Positions 35,830 to 44,065 of a DNA stretch of 64,000 bases are shown piece by piece. A program made the translations under genes and the position numbers. Positions within the stretch are counted from its first letter, which is position 1, and each line of letters starts with the position of its first letter. This stretch comes from Asinibacterium sp. OR53 (GTDB taxonomy: Bacteria > Bacteroidota > Bacteroidia > Chitinophagales > Chitinophagaceae). The stretch lies in contig NZ_KI911562.1 of the NCBI RefSeq assembly GCF_000515315.1, positions 2,130,501-2,194,500 on the forward strand, read 5' to 3'. The notes beneath the pieces were generated by a model that worked only from the letters and a program-made list of their open reading frames with translations, ran no database searches and was not told the DNA's origin.

Positions 35830-37085
35830 CGATACCAAAAAGCATAGAAGCTGCATTGAACTACAACGAAAAGAAAGTGCAGAAAGGTAATGCCGTGTGC
35901 CTTCATGCAGCCAACTATCTGAAAGATGCCAAGCAAATGAATTTTTATCAAAAGCTTGTCGGCTTTGAAAGGCTAAACAGTTTGAATGAAAGGGCAACTA
36001 CAAAAACACTGCATGTATCTCTCAACTTTGCATCTTCAGAAAAGCTATCAGAAAACAAGTTGCAGCATATAGCAAATGAGTACATGCAAAAGATTGGTTT
36101 TGGAGAACAGCCATACCTTGTTTACAAACATGAAGATGCAGGGCATCCGCATATTCACATTGTAAGCACTACTATTAAATCCGATGGTAGCAGGATTAAC
36201 ACCCACAACATCGGCAGAAACCAAAGTGAAAAAGCAAGAAAAGAAATTGAGCAAACTTATGGGTTGGTAAAAGCAGAAAGACAACAACAATTAAGAAGCC
36301 CCGGCATCAAACCAGTTGATGTGCAAAAAGTGGTTTATGGAAAGGATGAAACCAAAAGAAGTATTTCAAATGTGGTGGGTGTAGTATTCAGTCAATACAA
36401 ATTTGCTTCATTGCCAGAATTTAATGCTGCTTTAAAACAATTTAATGTAGTTGCAGACAGAGGAAAAGAAGAAGGCAAGATTTATAAAAACCGTGGATTG
36501 GTGTATCGCATTTTGGATGCCACTGGAAATAAAGTGGGTGTTCCCATCAAAGCAAGTTCAATTTCCTGCAAACCGATATTGTATAACCTGGAGAAGAAAT
36601 TTACTGCCAATGAAACAGCTAAAGAATCTTTGAAACCATTTGTAAAGATTAAACTTGATGATTGTCTTTCCCAATCACCATCAACCATGAAGGAATTGGT
36701 AGAATATTTAAAGCAGAAAAATATCTACACCCTGCTTCGCCAAAATGCAGAAGGAAGATTGTACGGTATCACTTTTGTTGACAATCAAAACAAGGTGGTT
36801 TTTAATGGCAGTGATTTAGGCAAAGGCTATAGTGCAGTGGCCTTGCAAAGCAGGTTGGCAACACCAAATGAAAAATCGCAGACACAAGATGAAACAAAAG
36901 GCAGTGGTTCCGGTGGTTTTGTTCAAAAAGAAATGGTGCAGCAAAAACAACAGGGTAAAACGATTCCTGTCACTACAAAAACGGAAAGCCTATTGGATGT
37001 GCTGCTGTCCACCAAAGAACAATACGAAAACACACCCTACAGCCTGCTTAAAAAGAAACGGAAAAAGAAGAAACCAAATTTGTAA
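35814..37085 (+). CDS. relaxase/mobilisation nuclease (MobP/VirD2-like)
   Basis: 423 residues. Relaxase motifs are present: LNYNEKKV with the likely nicking Tyr near the start, HVSLNF (His67), and the metal-binding HPHIHIVST (His111, His113, His115). This matches Bacteroidota relaxases (PF03432 family). It would nick oriT and stay covalently bound to the 5' end. The Lys-rich C-terminus (KKKRKKKKP) may bind DNA or act as transfer signal. It forms an operon with the accessory protein and is followed 16 bases later by the coupling protein gene. Confidence 0.92.
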   Translation: MVAKITIPKSIEAALNYNEKKVQKGNAVCLHAANYLKDAKQMNFYQKLVGFERLNSLNERATTKTLHVSLNFASSEKLSENKLQHIANEYMQKIGFGEQPYLVYKHEDAGHPHIHIVSTTIKSDGSRINTHNIGRNQSEKARKEIEQTYGLVKAERQQQLRSPGIKPVDVQKVVYGKDETKRSISNVVGVVFSQYKFASLPEFNAALKQFNVVADRGKEEGKIYKNRGLVYRILDATGNKVGVPIKASSISCKPILYNLEKKFTANETAKESLKPFVKIKLDDCLSQSPSTMKELVEYLKQKNIYTLLRQNAEGRLYGITFVDNQNKVVFNGSDLGKGYSAVALQSRLATPNEKSQTQDETKGSGSGGFVQKEMVQQKQQGKTIPVTTKTESLLDVLLSTKEQYENTPYSLLKKKRKKKKPNL

Positions 37086-37101
37086 AATGTAAAACAATGT
37101 T

Positions 37102-39060
37102 ATGTCACACACGGGGGAGAATGAACAGGGGCTGCGGAAAATAGTTGACCTTACAAGATTTGCCAGCATCTTTATTTTGCTGCTGCATTTTTATTATTAC
37201 TGCTATGTGGCGTTTGAGCAGTGGGAAATTAAAAGCACCATCACCGACAGGCTGATGAAAAATATTTCCAACACTGGTTTATTCAGCAATCAGCTTACAT
37301 CAAAGTTTATGGCATTGGGGCTGCTGGTTATTTCATTATTTGGTGCACAGGGCAAAAAAGATGAAAAGATAAACTGGAAAAGCATCGCAGCTTATTTACT
37401 AATTGGGTTGCTGCTTTATTTTTCAAGCCAGTTGTTTTTCAAACTACAATACGATGTGCAGACGGTTGCCATTGTTTATATCACCGCCACCGGTATTGGC
37501 TTTTTACTGATACTGGCTGGTGGTAATTTACTCAGCCGTTTAATCAAATTAAATTTAGGTGATGATGTCTTCAATTCACTCAACGAAACTTTTCCGCAGG
37601 AAGAAAGGCTTATCTCAAATGAATATTCCATCAATCTGCCTGCCCGGTATAATTTAAAAAACAGGGTTAGAAAAAGTTGGATAAATATCATTAACCCATT
37701 CAGGGGTTTATTAGTAATTGGCAGTCCCGGCTCCGGTAAAAGCTGGTTTGTTATTCAGCATGTAATAAAACAGCACATTGAAAAAGGCTTTGCCATGTTC
37801 GTTTATGATTTTAAGTATGATGACCTGAGCAAGATTGTTTACAACTGGCTGCAGCAAAACAAACACAACTATTCTGTAAAGCCATCTTTCTACGTTATCA
37901 ACTTTGATAACCTTTCTGTATCGCACCGCTGCAATCCGCTTGACCCAAACAGTATGAATGATATTACCGATGCAACAGAAAGTGCAAGAACTATATTGTT
38001 AGGATTGAACAGAGAATGGATAAACAAGCAGGGAGATTTCTTTGTGGAATCACCCATCAATTTTGTTACGGCTGTCATTTGGTTTCTGCGAAAATATGCC
38101 GATGGAAAATACTGCACCCTGCCGCATGTAATAGAACTGATGCAGGCAGAGTATGATGAATTGTTTCCGGTGCTGAACACACAACCGGAAATTGAAGTGC
38201 TGGTAAATCCTTTCATTACCGCTTACCAAAACGATGCTATGGAACAATTAGAAGGGCAAGTGGCTTCAGCAAAAATTGGTATGGCAAGGCTTGCGGCGCC
38301 GCAGTTGTATTGGGTACTGAGTGGCAATGATTTTACGTTGGACATTAATAATCCAAAGCATCCTAAAATTGTTTGTGTGGGCAACAACCCGGAGAAACAG
38401 CAGATTTATGGTGCTGTGTTGTCATTGTATGTTTCCCGGTTGGTGAGGCAAGTAAACAAAAAAGGTATGCAGAAATGCAGTTTGGTATTTGATGAGTTCC
38501 CTACCATCTACTTCAACAATATTGACAGCCTGATTGCCACAGCAAGAAGTAATAAAGTTGCCACTACTCTCGCCATGCAGGATTTTAGCCAGCTCAAAAA
38601 AGATTATGGCAGGGAACAGGCCGATGTGATTGTAAATATTACCGGCAACATTATCAGTGGCCAGGTGATGGGTGAAACTTCTAAACTGCTAAGTGAAAGG
38701 TTTGGAAAAATAATGCAGGACAGGCAGAGTGTTTCCATAAACCGTATGGATACTTCCATCAGTCACTCCAAACAATTAGATGCTGCCATACCCGCCAGTA
38801 AAATCGCCGCCCTTTCTTCCGGTGAGTTTGTGGGCATGGTTGCCGATGACCCATTGGAAAAAATAAAACTCAAAATGTTTCATTCCGAAATTATCAATGA
38901 CCATGAAAAACTAAATGCAGAAGTGAGTAACTACCGGGATATTCCTGTAGTCTCCAATGTTGCCCAACAGCAAGTGCTGGACAATTACTACCAGGTGAAG
39001 ATGGATATTAAGCGGTTGATTGGGGAGGAAGTGGGGAGGTTGAAGGCAATAAACAATTGA
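37102..39060 (+). CDS. type IV coupling protein, TraG/TraD/MobC family
   Basis: 652 residues. Four transmembrane helices in residues about 15-155, then a cytoplasmic ATPase with Walker A GSPGSGKS (207-214), a Walker B-like SLVFDEFPTIYFNN and the conserved ATARSNKVATTLAMQDFSQL. It docks the relaxosome to a type IV secretion channel. No mating-pair-formation genes are visible in the window, so the element is probably mobilisable using another element's channel, unless the missing part carries them. Confidence 0.92.
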   Translation: MSHTGENEQGLRKIVDLTRFASIFILLLHFYYYCYVAFEQWEIKSTITDRLMKNISNTGLFSNQLTSKFMALGLLVISLFGAQGKKDEKINWKSIAAYLLIGLLLYFSSQLFFKLQYDVQTVAIVYITATGIGFLLILAGGNLLSRLIKLNLGDDVFNSLNETFPQEERLISNEYSINLPARYNLKNRVRKSWINIINPFRGLLVIGSPGSGKSWFVIQHVIKQHIEKGFAMFVYDFKYDDLSKIVYNWLQQNKHNYSVKPSFYVINFDNLSVSHRCNPLDPNSMNDITDATESARTILLGLNREWINKQGDFFVESPINFVTAVIWFLRKYADGKYCTLPHVIELMQAEYDELFPVLNTQPEIEVLVNPFITAYQNDAMEQLEGQVASAKIGMARLAAPQLYWVLSGNDFTLDINNPKHPKIVCVGNNPEKQQIYGAVLSLYVSRLVRQVNKKGMQKCSLVFDEFPTIYFNNIDSLIATARSNKVATTLAMQDFSQLKKDYGREQADVIVNITGNIISGQVMGETSKLLSERFGKIMQDRQSVSINRMDTSISHSKQLDAAIPASKIAALSSGEFVGMVADDPLEKIKLKMFHSEIINDHEKLNAEVSNYRDIPVVSNVAQQQVLDNYYQVKMDIKRLIGEEVGRLKAINN

Positions 39061-39127
39061 TTTTCAGTGAGTATTGCCATTATCCACAATTTCTTTATAA
39101 ATACTTGATTTGTATATCAATACATTT

Positions 39128-39155
39128 CGTCAAATTTGTGTCAAATTAATTGACG
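39128..39155. promoter_or_regulatory. candidate operator/promoter of the CBASS operon
   Basis: CGTCAA (39128-39133) and TTGACG (39150-39155) form the outer arms of a palindrome; between them GTCAAATT is directly repeated (39129 and 39140). A TATAAAATAC stretch follows before the ATG at 39173. It is a reasonable binding site for the S24/LexA-like protein encoded at the end of the operon. Confidence 0.5.
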
Positions 39156-39172
39156 GTATAAAATACTTATAA

Positions 39173-40045
39173 ATGCAGGATAAAGGAATACTTGATTTAA
39201 GAAAATTACCAAGCGATGAATTTGAAGAATTGTGGAAACGAATTGTTTTACCCGATAATATAAAAACTCAACTGCAAGCCCAGGTAATTCTTGAGCTTAC
39301 TCTTCGTACACAGATAAAATCAAAAGCTGCAGTTCCATTGCACGGTATAATCTTATTAGTTGGCCCTCCCGGCACTGGAAAAACATCAATTGCGAAAGGG
39401 GTTGCTTCTGCTGCAGTTTCTAAATTGAATAATGCAAAGGTCACTTTCATTGAAGTAGAACCTCATAATTTAAGCAGTTCAGCACTTGGTAAAAGCCAAA
39501 GAGAGATAAGAAGGTTTTTAGAGGAGGTGGTCACTGAACATGCAGGGCAGGGCCCACTGATTGTTTTATTAGATGAGGTTGAAACTTTAGTTGCAGATAG
39601 AAGCAAAATGAGCATGGAAGCGAACCCCGTTGATGTACATAGGGCAACGGATGCGATGCTTGCCGGGCTTGATAATTTAGCCGCAAGATTTCCACAATTA
39701 CTTTTTATAGCTACAAGCAATTTTGAAGGGGCACTTGACCCAGCCTTTATCTCAAGGGCAGATTTAGTGTTACGGATTGACAAACCATCAAGAGAGGCCT
39801 GTGAAGAAATATTAAAAGATACATTAACTGCTTTTTCGGAAAAATGGACGGAGGTGAAAAAATTAATTTCCGACTCCAAATTTCAAAAAGTAATTGATGA
39901 GGCTGAAGGTTTGGATGGCAGGCAAATTAGGAAAGCCGTTATTGGGGCGTTAACCCTAAGTATTGATACGGTTTTAAATCCGGCATTGCTAACCAATCAA
40001 ATGTTATTAAAGTCTTTGAAACAAGCCAAAACTGTAAAAATATGA
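39173..40045 (+). CDS. cap6: TRIP13-like AAA+ ATPase of CBASS (Cap6)
   Basis: 290 residues. Single AAA+ domain with Walker A GPPGTGKT (64-71), Walker B VLLDE (131-135), a sensor-1 ATSN motif and an arginine-finger-region LDPAFISRADLVL. The domain pattern matches bacterial TRIP13/Pch2 relatives that remodel HORMA proteins and switch off the associated CD-NTase. The adjacent HORMA gene supports this. It is the first gene of the CBASS operon and overlaps the next gene by ATGA. Confidence 0.87.
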   Translation: MQDKGILDLRKLPSDEFEELWKRIVLPDNIKTQLQAQVILELTLRTQIKSKAAVPLHGIILLVGPPGTGKTSIAKGVASAAVSKLNNAKVTFIEVEPHNLSSSALGKSQREIRRFLEEVVTEHAGQGPLIVLLDEVETLVADRSKMSMEANPVDVHRATDAMLAGLDNLAARFPQLLFIATSNFEGALDPAFISRADLVLRIDKPSREACEEILKDTLTAFSEKWTEVKKLISDSKFQKVIDEAEGLDGRQIRKAVIGALTLSIDTVLNPALLTNQMLLKSLKQAKTVKI

Positions 40046-40509
40046 GTGTAGTAGCAAGAAGATTTTCCTCAAGTCCGGCAAGAATACCATCTGCAACCTG
40101 GGAAGCAATAGTGAATGTAATTACTGTTGATTCTGATGATGCCAAAACCCAGCTTAACAGTATTGCTGGAATAGTATCTTCCCTTATTGCAGACGAAACA
40201 CCGCTAAAAGATGCAATCACTATAATCGGCAATGGCCCAAGGGTTAGGCTTTATTGTCTTTACGGCGATGATGCAATAAGTGACGAATCAAATGAAAGCT
40301 CCTTATCATTTAATCCATTTCATGGCGAATGGGAAATTTATTTTCCCGTACATGAGGCAGATTTGAATTGGGTAACCAAGGCTCTAAAAGAAAAAAACAG
40401 CCGGTTTAAAACTTATAAAACCGGGGATAAAATTGAAGATGAAAGAAATGACGAAGATAAAAAATCAAATTTCACACAATTAACAATAAACGCAGATAAA
40501 TTTAAATAG
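40042..40509 (+). CDS. unknown protein inside the CBASS operon
   Basis: 155 residues, acidic, soluble. A basic N-terminus (MSVVARRFSSSPARIP) leads into a helix (WEAIVNVITVDSDDAKTQLNSIAGIVSSLIADE), then strands VRLYCLYGDDAI and WEIYFPVHEADLNWVTKALKEK, and a charged tail. It lacks the HORMA, AAA+, CD-NTase or SAVED motifs. It is locked between cap6 (4-base overlap) and the HORMA gene (1-base gap), so it almost certainly belongs to the system. I recognise no family; a cofactor, second regulator or divergent HORMA partner are all possible. Confidence 0.7.
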   Translation: MSVVARRFSSSPARIPSATWEAIVNVITVDSDDAKTQLNSIAGIVSSLIADETPLKDAITIIGNGPRVRLYCLYGDDAISDESNESSLSFNPFHGEWEIYFPVHEADLNWVTKALKEKNSRFKTYKTGDKIEDERNDEDKKSNFTQLTINADKFK

Positions 40510-40510
40510 A

Positions 40511-41014
40511 ATGGCAAGTTCAGTTACCGTATATACTTATACACACAGCGTTACTTATGTAACACAAAAAATGCTTAGTTCAATTAAACAAATTATTTTG
40601 GATATTGGATTAGACCCTGCAAAGTTTGCAAGTGATTTTAATATCTATGATGTTGGCGTAAGAACCTGGCTTGAATCAAAACATTTGAAACAGGCCGTAT
40701 TAGAAGTGGCCAGTTCTTCTGGCTCATTAGTTACCAGATGTGATTTTACAATTGATTATTGCTACTCAAGTGGCGAAGGCTCAATGTGGGTTGATACAGA
40801 TGCGATAAAGTTTGCCATTAAGAAACTTGGAGTTATTCCAAGCACCTGCACTTACAGGGTAATTCTTAGTGTGTCTGCAGGTGCACCGCATGTTGATGGA
40901 TGGAGTGATTGTAATTTTTTATCAACAGACGGTTTTGTTAAACAAAATTTAGGAACAACTATTGGCACAAATTCAATCGGTACACAAGCCGGTTATTGGA
41001 GGAAAGCATCATGA
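40511..41014 (+). CDS. cap7: bacterial HORMA-domain protein of CBASS (Cap7)
   Basis: 167 residues. The start VTVYTYTHSVTYVTQKMLSSIKQIILDIGLDPAKF, then TWLESKHLKQAVLEV and RCDFTIDYCYS matches the bacterial HORMA proteins of CBASS. The C-terminal GTNSIGTQAGYWRKAS may be the closure/safety-belt end. In type III CBASS, HORMA proteins recognise a peptide or phage protein, bind and activate the CD-NTase, and are released by TRIP13. It overlaps the CD-NTase gene by ATGA. Confidence 0.87.
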   Translation: MASSVTVYTYTHSVTYVTQKMLSSIKQIILDIGLDPAKFASDFNIYDVGVRTWLESKHLKQAVLEVASSSGSLVTRCDFTIDYCYSSGEGSMWVDTDAIKFAIKKLGVIPSTCTYRVILSVSAGAPHVDGWSDCNFLSTDGFVKQNLGTTIGTNSIGTQAGYWRKAS

Positions 41015-41892
41015 TAACAACAAGTGAAGCATTTAAGAAATTCAAATCACGCCTTGAATTAAGAGAGGCAGAGCAAAAGGATGCAAGCAGGTTACAGAAA
41101 GAAATCCGTGAGCACATCGGGAATAATTTTAGCATTAAAAACGATTTTCTTACCGGCTCCTATGGGCGGCATACGAAAACAAGGCCTTTAAAGGATGTAG
41201 ATATTTTCTTTGTACTTGATAAAGAGAAAGAAAAGAAATACCTGACTGACCCATTATTGGTTCTATCAGATTTTAAAAAATGTCTTGCGAAAAAATATGG
41301 TGAATCAAAAGTTTCAATAGGCAGAAGGTCTGTCGGTATTGATATTGCATTAGGCACAACAGAAGAAGATAAAGTATTAAGTATTGATGCCGTACCCGCT
41401 TTTGAAGTAAGTAATTACTATCAAATTTCTGATAATGTTTTGTGCGATTGGATTAAAACCGACCCTCAAATACATGCTGAAAAAGCAACAGAGGCAAATA
41501 AGGCTTTTGACGGCGAATGGAAACCGATGGTGAAAATGATTAAAAAGTGGAATGAAACGCAAGGTAAACCAATCAAGCCCTCTTTTTTAATAGAAGTAAT
41601 GGCTATGCAAATTTTATATCCTCCATTCTCTGGGGGCTATGTATATGAACTGAAAAGTTTTTTTGCTACGGCGTTTGACAGAATTGGTGAAACGTGGAAT
41701 GACCCGGCAGGCTTAGGTTCTCCTGTTTCTGACCAGATGGATGCATCAAAAATTACCACAGCAAGACAGAAGTTATCTGAAGTTGGAAAGTTTATTGACC
41801 AGGCAGTATTGTTGGAGAAACAAGGCAACCAGGGCGGCGCTCTTCGTATCTGGCGGGATAACATTTTTGGTGATATGTTTCCACTCTCATAA
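41011..41892 (+). CDS. CD-NTase (cyclic oligonucleotide synthase) of CBASS
   Basis: About 293 residues starting at MITTSEAFKKF; the ATG overlaps the HORMA stop. The nucleotidyltransferase site is complete: Gly49-Ser50 in LTGSYGRHTKTRPL, Asp62 and Asp64 in DVDIFFVL, and the third acid Asp126 in LSIDAVPAF. It would make a cyclic di- or trinucleotide when activated through HORMA. The clade cannot be fixed by eye. The product should be the ligand of the SAVED effector encoded next. Confidence 0.92.
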   Translation: MITTSEAFKKFKSRLELREAEQKDASRLQKEIREHIGNNFSIKNDFLTGSYGRHTKTRPLKDVDIFFVLDKEKEKKYLTDPLLVLSDFKKCLAKKYGESKVSIGRRSVGIDIALGTTEEDKVLSIDAVPAFEVSNYYQISDNVLCDWIKTDPQIHAEKATEANKAFDGEWKPMVKMIKKWNETQGKPIKPSFLIEVMAMQILYPPFSGGYVYELKSFFATAFDRIGETWNDPAGLGSPVSDQMDASKITTARQKLSEVGKFIDQAVLLEKQGNQGGALRIWRDNIFGDMFPLS

Positions 41893-41901
41893 AAAAAGCT
41901 A

Positions 41902-43389
41902 ATGGCAACTGAAAATAAAAAGAAATCAAAACCCATATTTTCTCTCTTGTCTCCACAAGCAACTGGAGGCATCATCGGGGGTGATGGGTATTCTTATCAG
42001 GATAGATATATTGTTTGCAATATCCCCAAGTGGATTTCGGACCCATCTTTTGTGAAGTTAATGCCCGAAGGAACCGGTGATGTTGATGTCGTTTTTTTAG
42101 GTAATAGGAAACATTTTTATGACCATATCCAGGTAAAAAACCATTTGGTTACAAACGCTGAATTTGCAGGGGTAATCAAAACGTTTCACCAAATTAGTAT
42201 TGGCATCAAAAAAACTTACCGCAACTTTTACTTAGCCTGCCCAAATGTAAGTGCGGATATTAAGTCACTGTATAAAAAAATTGATAGGTATACCGAAGCT
42301 AAAAAACTTTATACTGGTTCAGCTCTCAAAGCCCTAAAGTCAACCGAAAAAGAGTTAAAGGTGGGCTTTGCAAAATTGAAACTACAAAAATATTATTCGT
42401 ATATACTTAATCATGTCAAGCTTGATATTGGTAAATATGATTTTGGGGACAATACAACCTGTAAACATCAGTTTGTAAGCTACCTGATTCAACATCCAAA
42501 ATATCAAAAGAAGGTTTTTTCAATATTGAGCAATGCTTACTCTCATCTTATCGAGCAAATTTTCTCAAACAGAAGTAAGGTATTTACTCACCAACAATTA
42601 CACAAAATAATTGGCGATGCTATTACTGGCAGAAGAGTGGGTTTTAAATCGAATGTAATCCATATTCATAATTGGGAGAAAGGACTGTATGAACCCAAAG
42701 CTAATGTTACTATTGACTGGGTACAATATTTTGATAGACCAACTAAGAAAGTACCTGATTCAAAACTTTGGAATGAAACTCTCATTCCTGAATTAGTTAC
42801 TCTTAAGAATAAATTAGCTGCAAAAACAGCAAGCCGCCATATTACTTTCAGGGGCAAATGTGCTTTATCTACCGGTATATCACTCGGTATGATATTCCCC
42901 GAAATTGGTAATTGGACTTTTGAATTACTGCAACCTCCGCAAACAGAATCCTGGAGGTCGGATGCCGAAAGAAAAATATCATATAAACCGATTTATACAG
43001 AAATAAATCCAACCACAGTAGGAATAAAATCAAACGGTGATGAATTAGCTGTAGTATTCAATATTACCGGTAAGGCATTAACAGATGTTGCCGACTTCTT
43101 CAAAAGTACCGGTACGCCGCTAAAAAAAATCATTTCTTTACAGCCAGAATCAACACCTGGCAACTTCTCAATTAAAAATGATTCAGAAGCTGTAGCTTTG
43201 GCAAGTGCGTCAAAAGATATTATCAAGAGCATGATTAATAAGTATAAATCAAAGAAGACTCACCTATTTTACTTTGGTCCATTTGGGTTGGCTGTTTTTT
43301 TAGGTCAAAAGCTTACATCGGTTGGCGCTATTCAGTTATATGAGTTTCAAGACCCAGGATATAACCCTTCTTGTTTATTAAAATCCTGA
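41902..43389 (+). CDS. cap4: Cap4-like effector: nuclease domain plus SAVED
   Basis: 495 residues. The N-terminal domain is a PD-(D/E)xK-type nuclease of the DUF4297 kind: GGDGYSYQDRYIV, then GTGDVDVVFLGNRKHFYDHIQVKNH with Asp60/Asp62 and Q-x-K79. The C-terminal ~200 residues have SAVED features, including THLFYFGPFGLAVFLGQKL and a final YEFQDPGYNPSCLLKS. SAVED binds the cyclic nucleotide and activates non-specific cutting of double-stranded DNA, killing the infected cell. It starts 9 bases after the CD-NTase stop. Confidence 0.88.
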   Translation: MATENKKKSKPIFSLLSPQATGGIIGGDGYSYQDRYIVCNIPKWISDPSFVKLMPEGTGDVDVVFLGNRKHFYDHIQVKNHLVTNAEFAGVIKTFHQISIGIKKTYRNFYLACPNVSADIKSLYKKIDRYTEAKKLYTGSALKALKSTEKELKVGFAKLKLQKYYSYILNHVKLDIGKYDFGDNTTCKHQFVSYLIQHPKYQKKVFSILSNAYSHLIEQIFSNRSKVFTHQQLHKIIGDAITGRRVGFKSNVIHIHNWEKGLYEPKANVTIDWVQYFDRPTKKVPDSKLWNETLIPELVTLKNKLAAKTASRHITFRGKCALSTGISLGMIFPEIGNWTFELLQPPQTESWRSDAERKISYKPIYTEINPTTVGIKSNGDELAVVFNITGKALTDVADFFKSTGTPLKKIISLQPESTPGNFSIKNDSEAVALASASKDIIKSMINKYKSKKTHLFYFGPFGLAVFLGQKLTSVGAIQLYEFQDPGYNPSCLLKS

Positions 43390-43392
43390 TTT

Positions 43393-44031
43393 ATGCACAC
43401 CATTCAACAAAAGCTATTAAGGCTTGCTGATACGTACAATATCGGCAATATGTCATTAAGGGATGTCGCTAAGATTATTGATGTACCTCATCCGCAAATT
43501 GTTAAACATCATTTAGAGCAATTAGAAAGAAGAGGATTAATAGAATGGGACAGGGAAAATAAAACAATAAGCAAAAAATCCGCCGGTATATCCTCTAACT
43601 CGGATTTTAATATAGTCCCGGTCTTAGGGGCTGCAAATTGTGGACATGCCGATATTTATGCTGATGAAAGAATTGAAGGGCATATCAAAGTATCCAGCTT
43701 TCTTTTGAAAAACAGAAAATCAGTTTTTGCAATAAAAGCAGTGGGCGCTTCAATGAATCAAGCTAATATTAATGGAAGAAATATTGAGGATGGAGACTAT
43801 GTAATCATAGATGCCACAGATAAAAATGTCACAAGCAATGACTATGTACTTTCTGTAATTGATGAAATGGCTAACATAAAGAAAATCATCATAGACCATC
43901 AGAATAGCCAAGTATGTTTAGTTTCAGAGTCGTCGCATCAATATCCTCCAATTTATATTCATGAGTCAGAGGCTTCGAAATATTTTGTTAGTGGCAAAGT
44001 AATTCAAGTAATAAAGCAAGCAAATATTTAG
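43393..44031 (+). CDS. LexA/S24-like self-cleaving regulator in CBASS operon
   Basis: 212 residues. Residues 1-60 are a winged helix (MSLRDVAKIIDVPHPQIVKHHLEQL). The C-terminal part is an S24 peptidase: cleavage-site-like Cys83-Gly84 in GAANCGHAD, catalytic Ser120 in VGASMNQ, and Lys163 in ANIKKI. The C-G scissile pair is like UmuD and many LexA-like proteins. It starts 3 bases after cap4. By analogy with LexA it could repress the operon and be inactivated after DNA damage. Described CBASS regulators are CapH-CapP and CapW; I do not know of an established S24-type one. Confidence 0.8.
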   Translation: MHTIQQKLLRLADTYNIGNMSLRDVAKIIDVPHPQIVKHHLEQLERRGLIEWDRENKTISKKSAGISSNSDFNIVPVLGAANCGHADIYADERIEGHIKVSSFLLKNRKSVFAIKAVGASMNQANINGRNIEDGDYVIIDATDKNVTSNDYVLSVIDEMANIKKIIIDHQNSQVCLVSESSHQYPPIYIHESEASKYFVSGKVIQVIKQANI

Positions 44032-44065
44032 TTTTAGTGGCTACCAAATTTATTGGTTTACTTTA

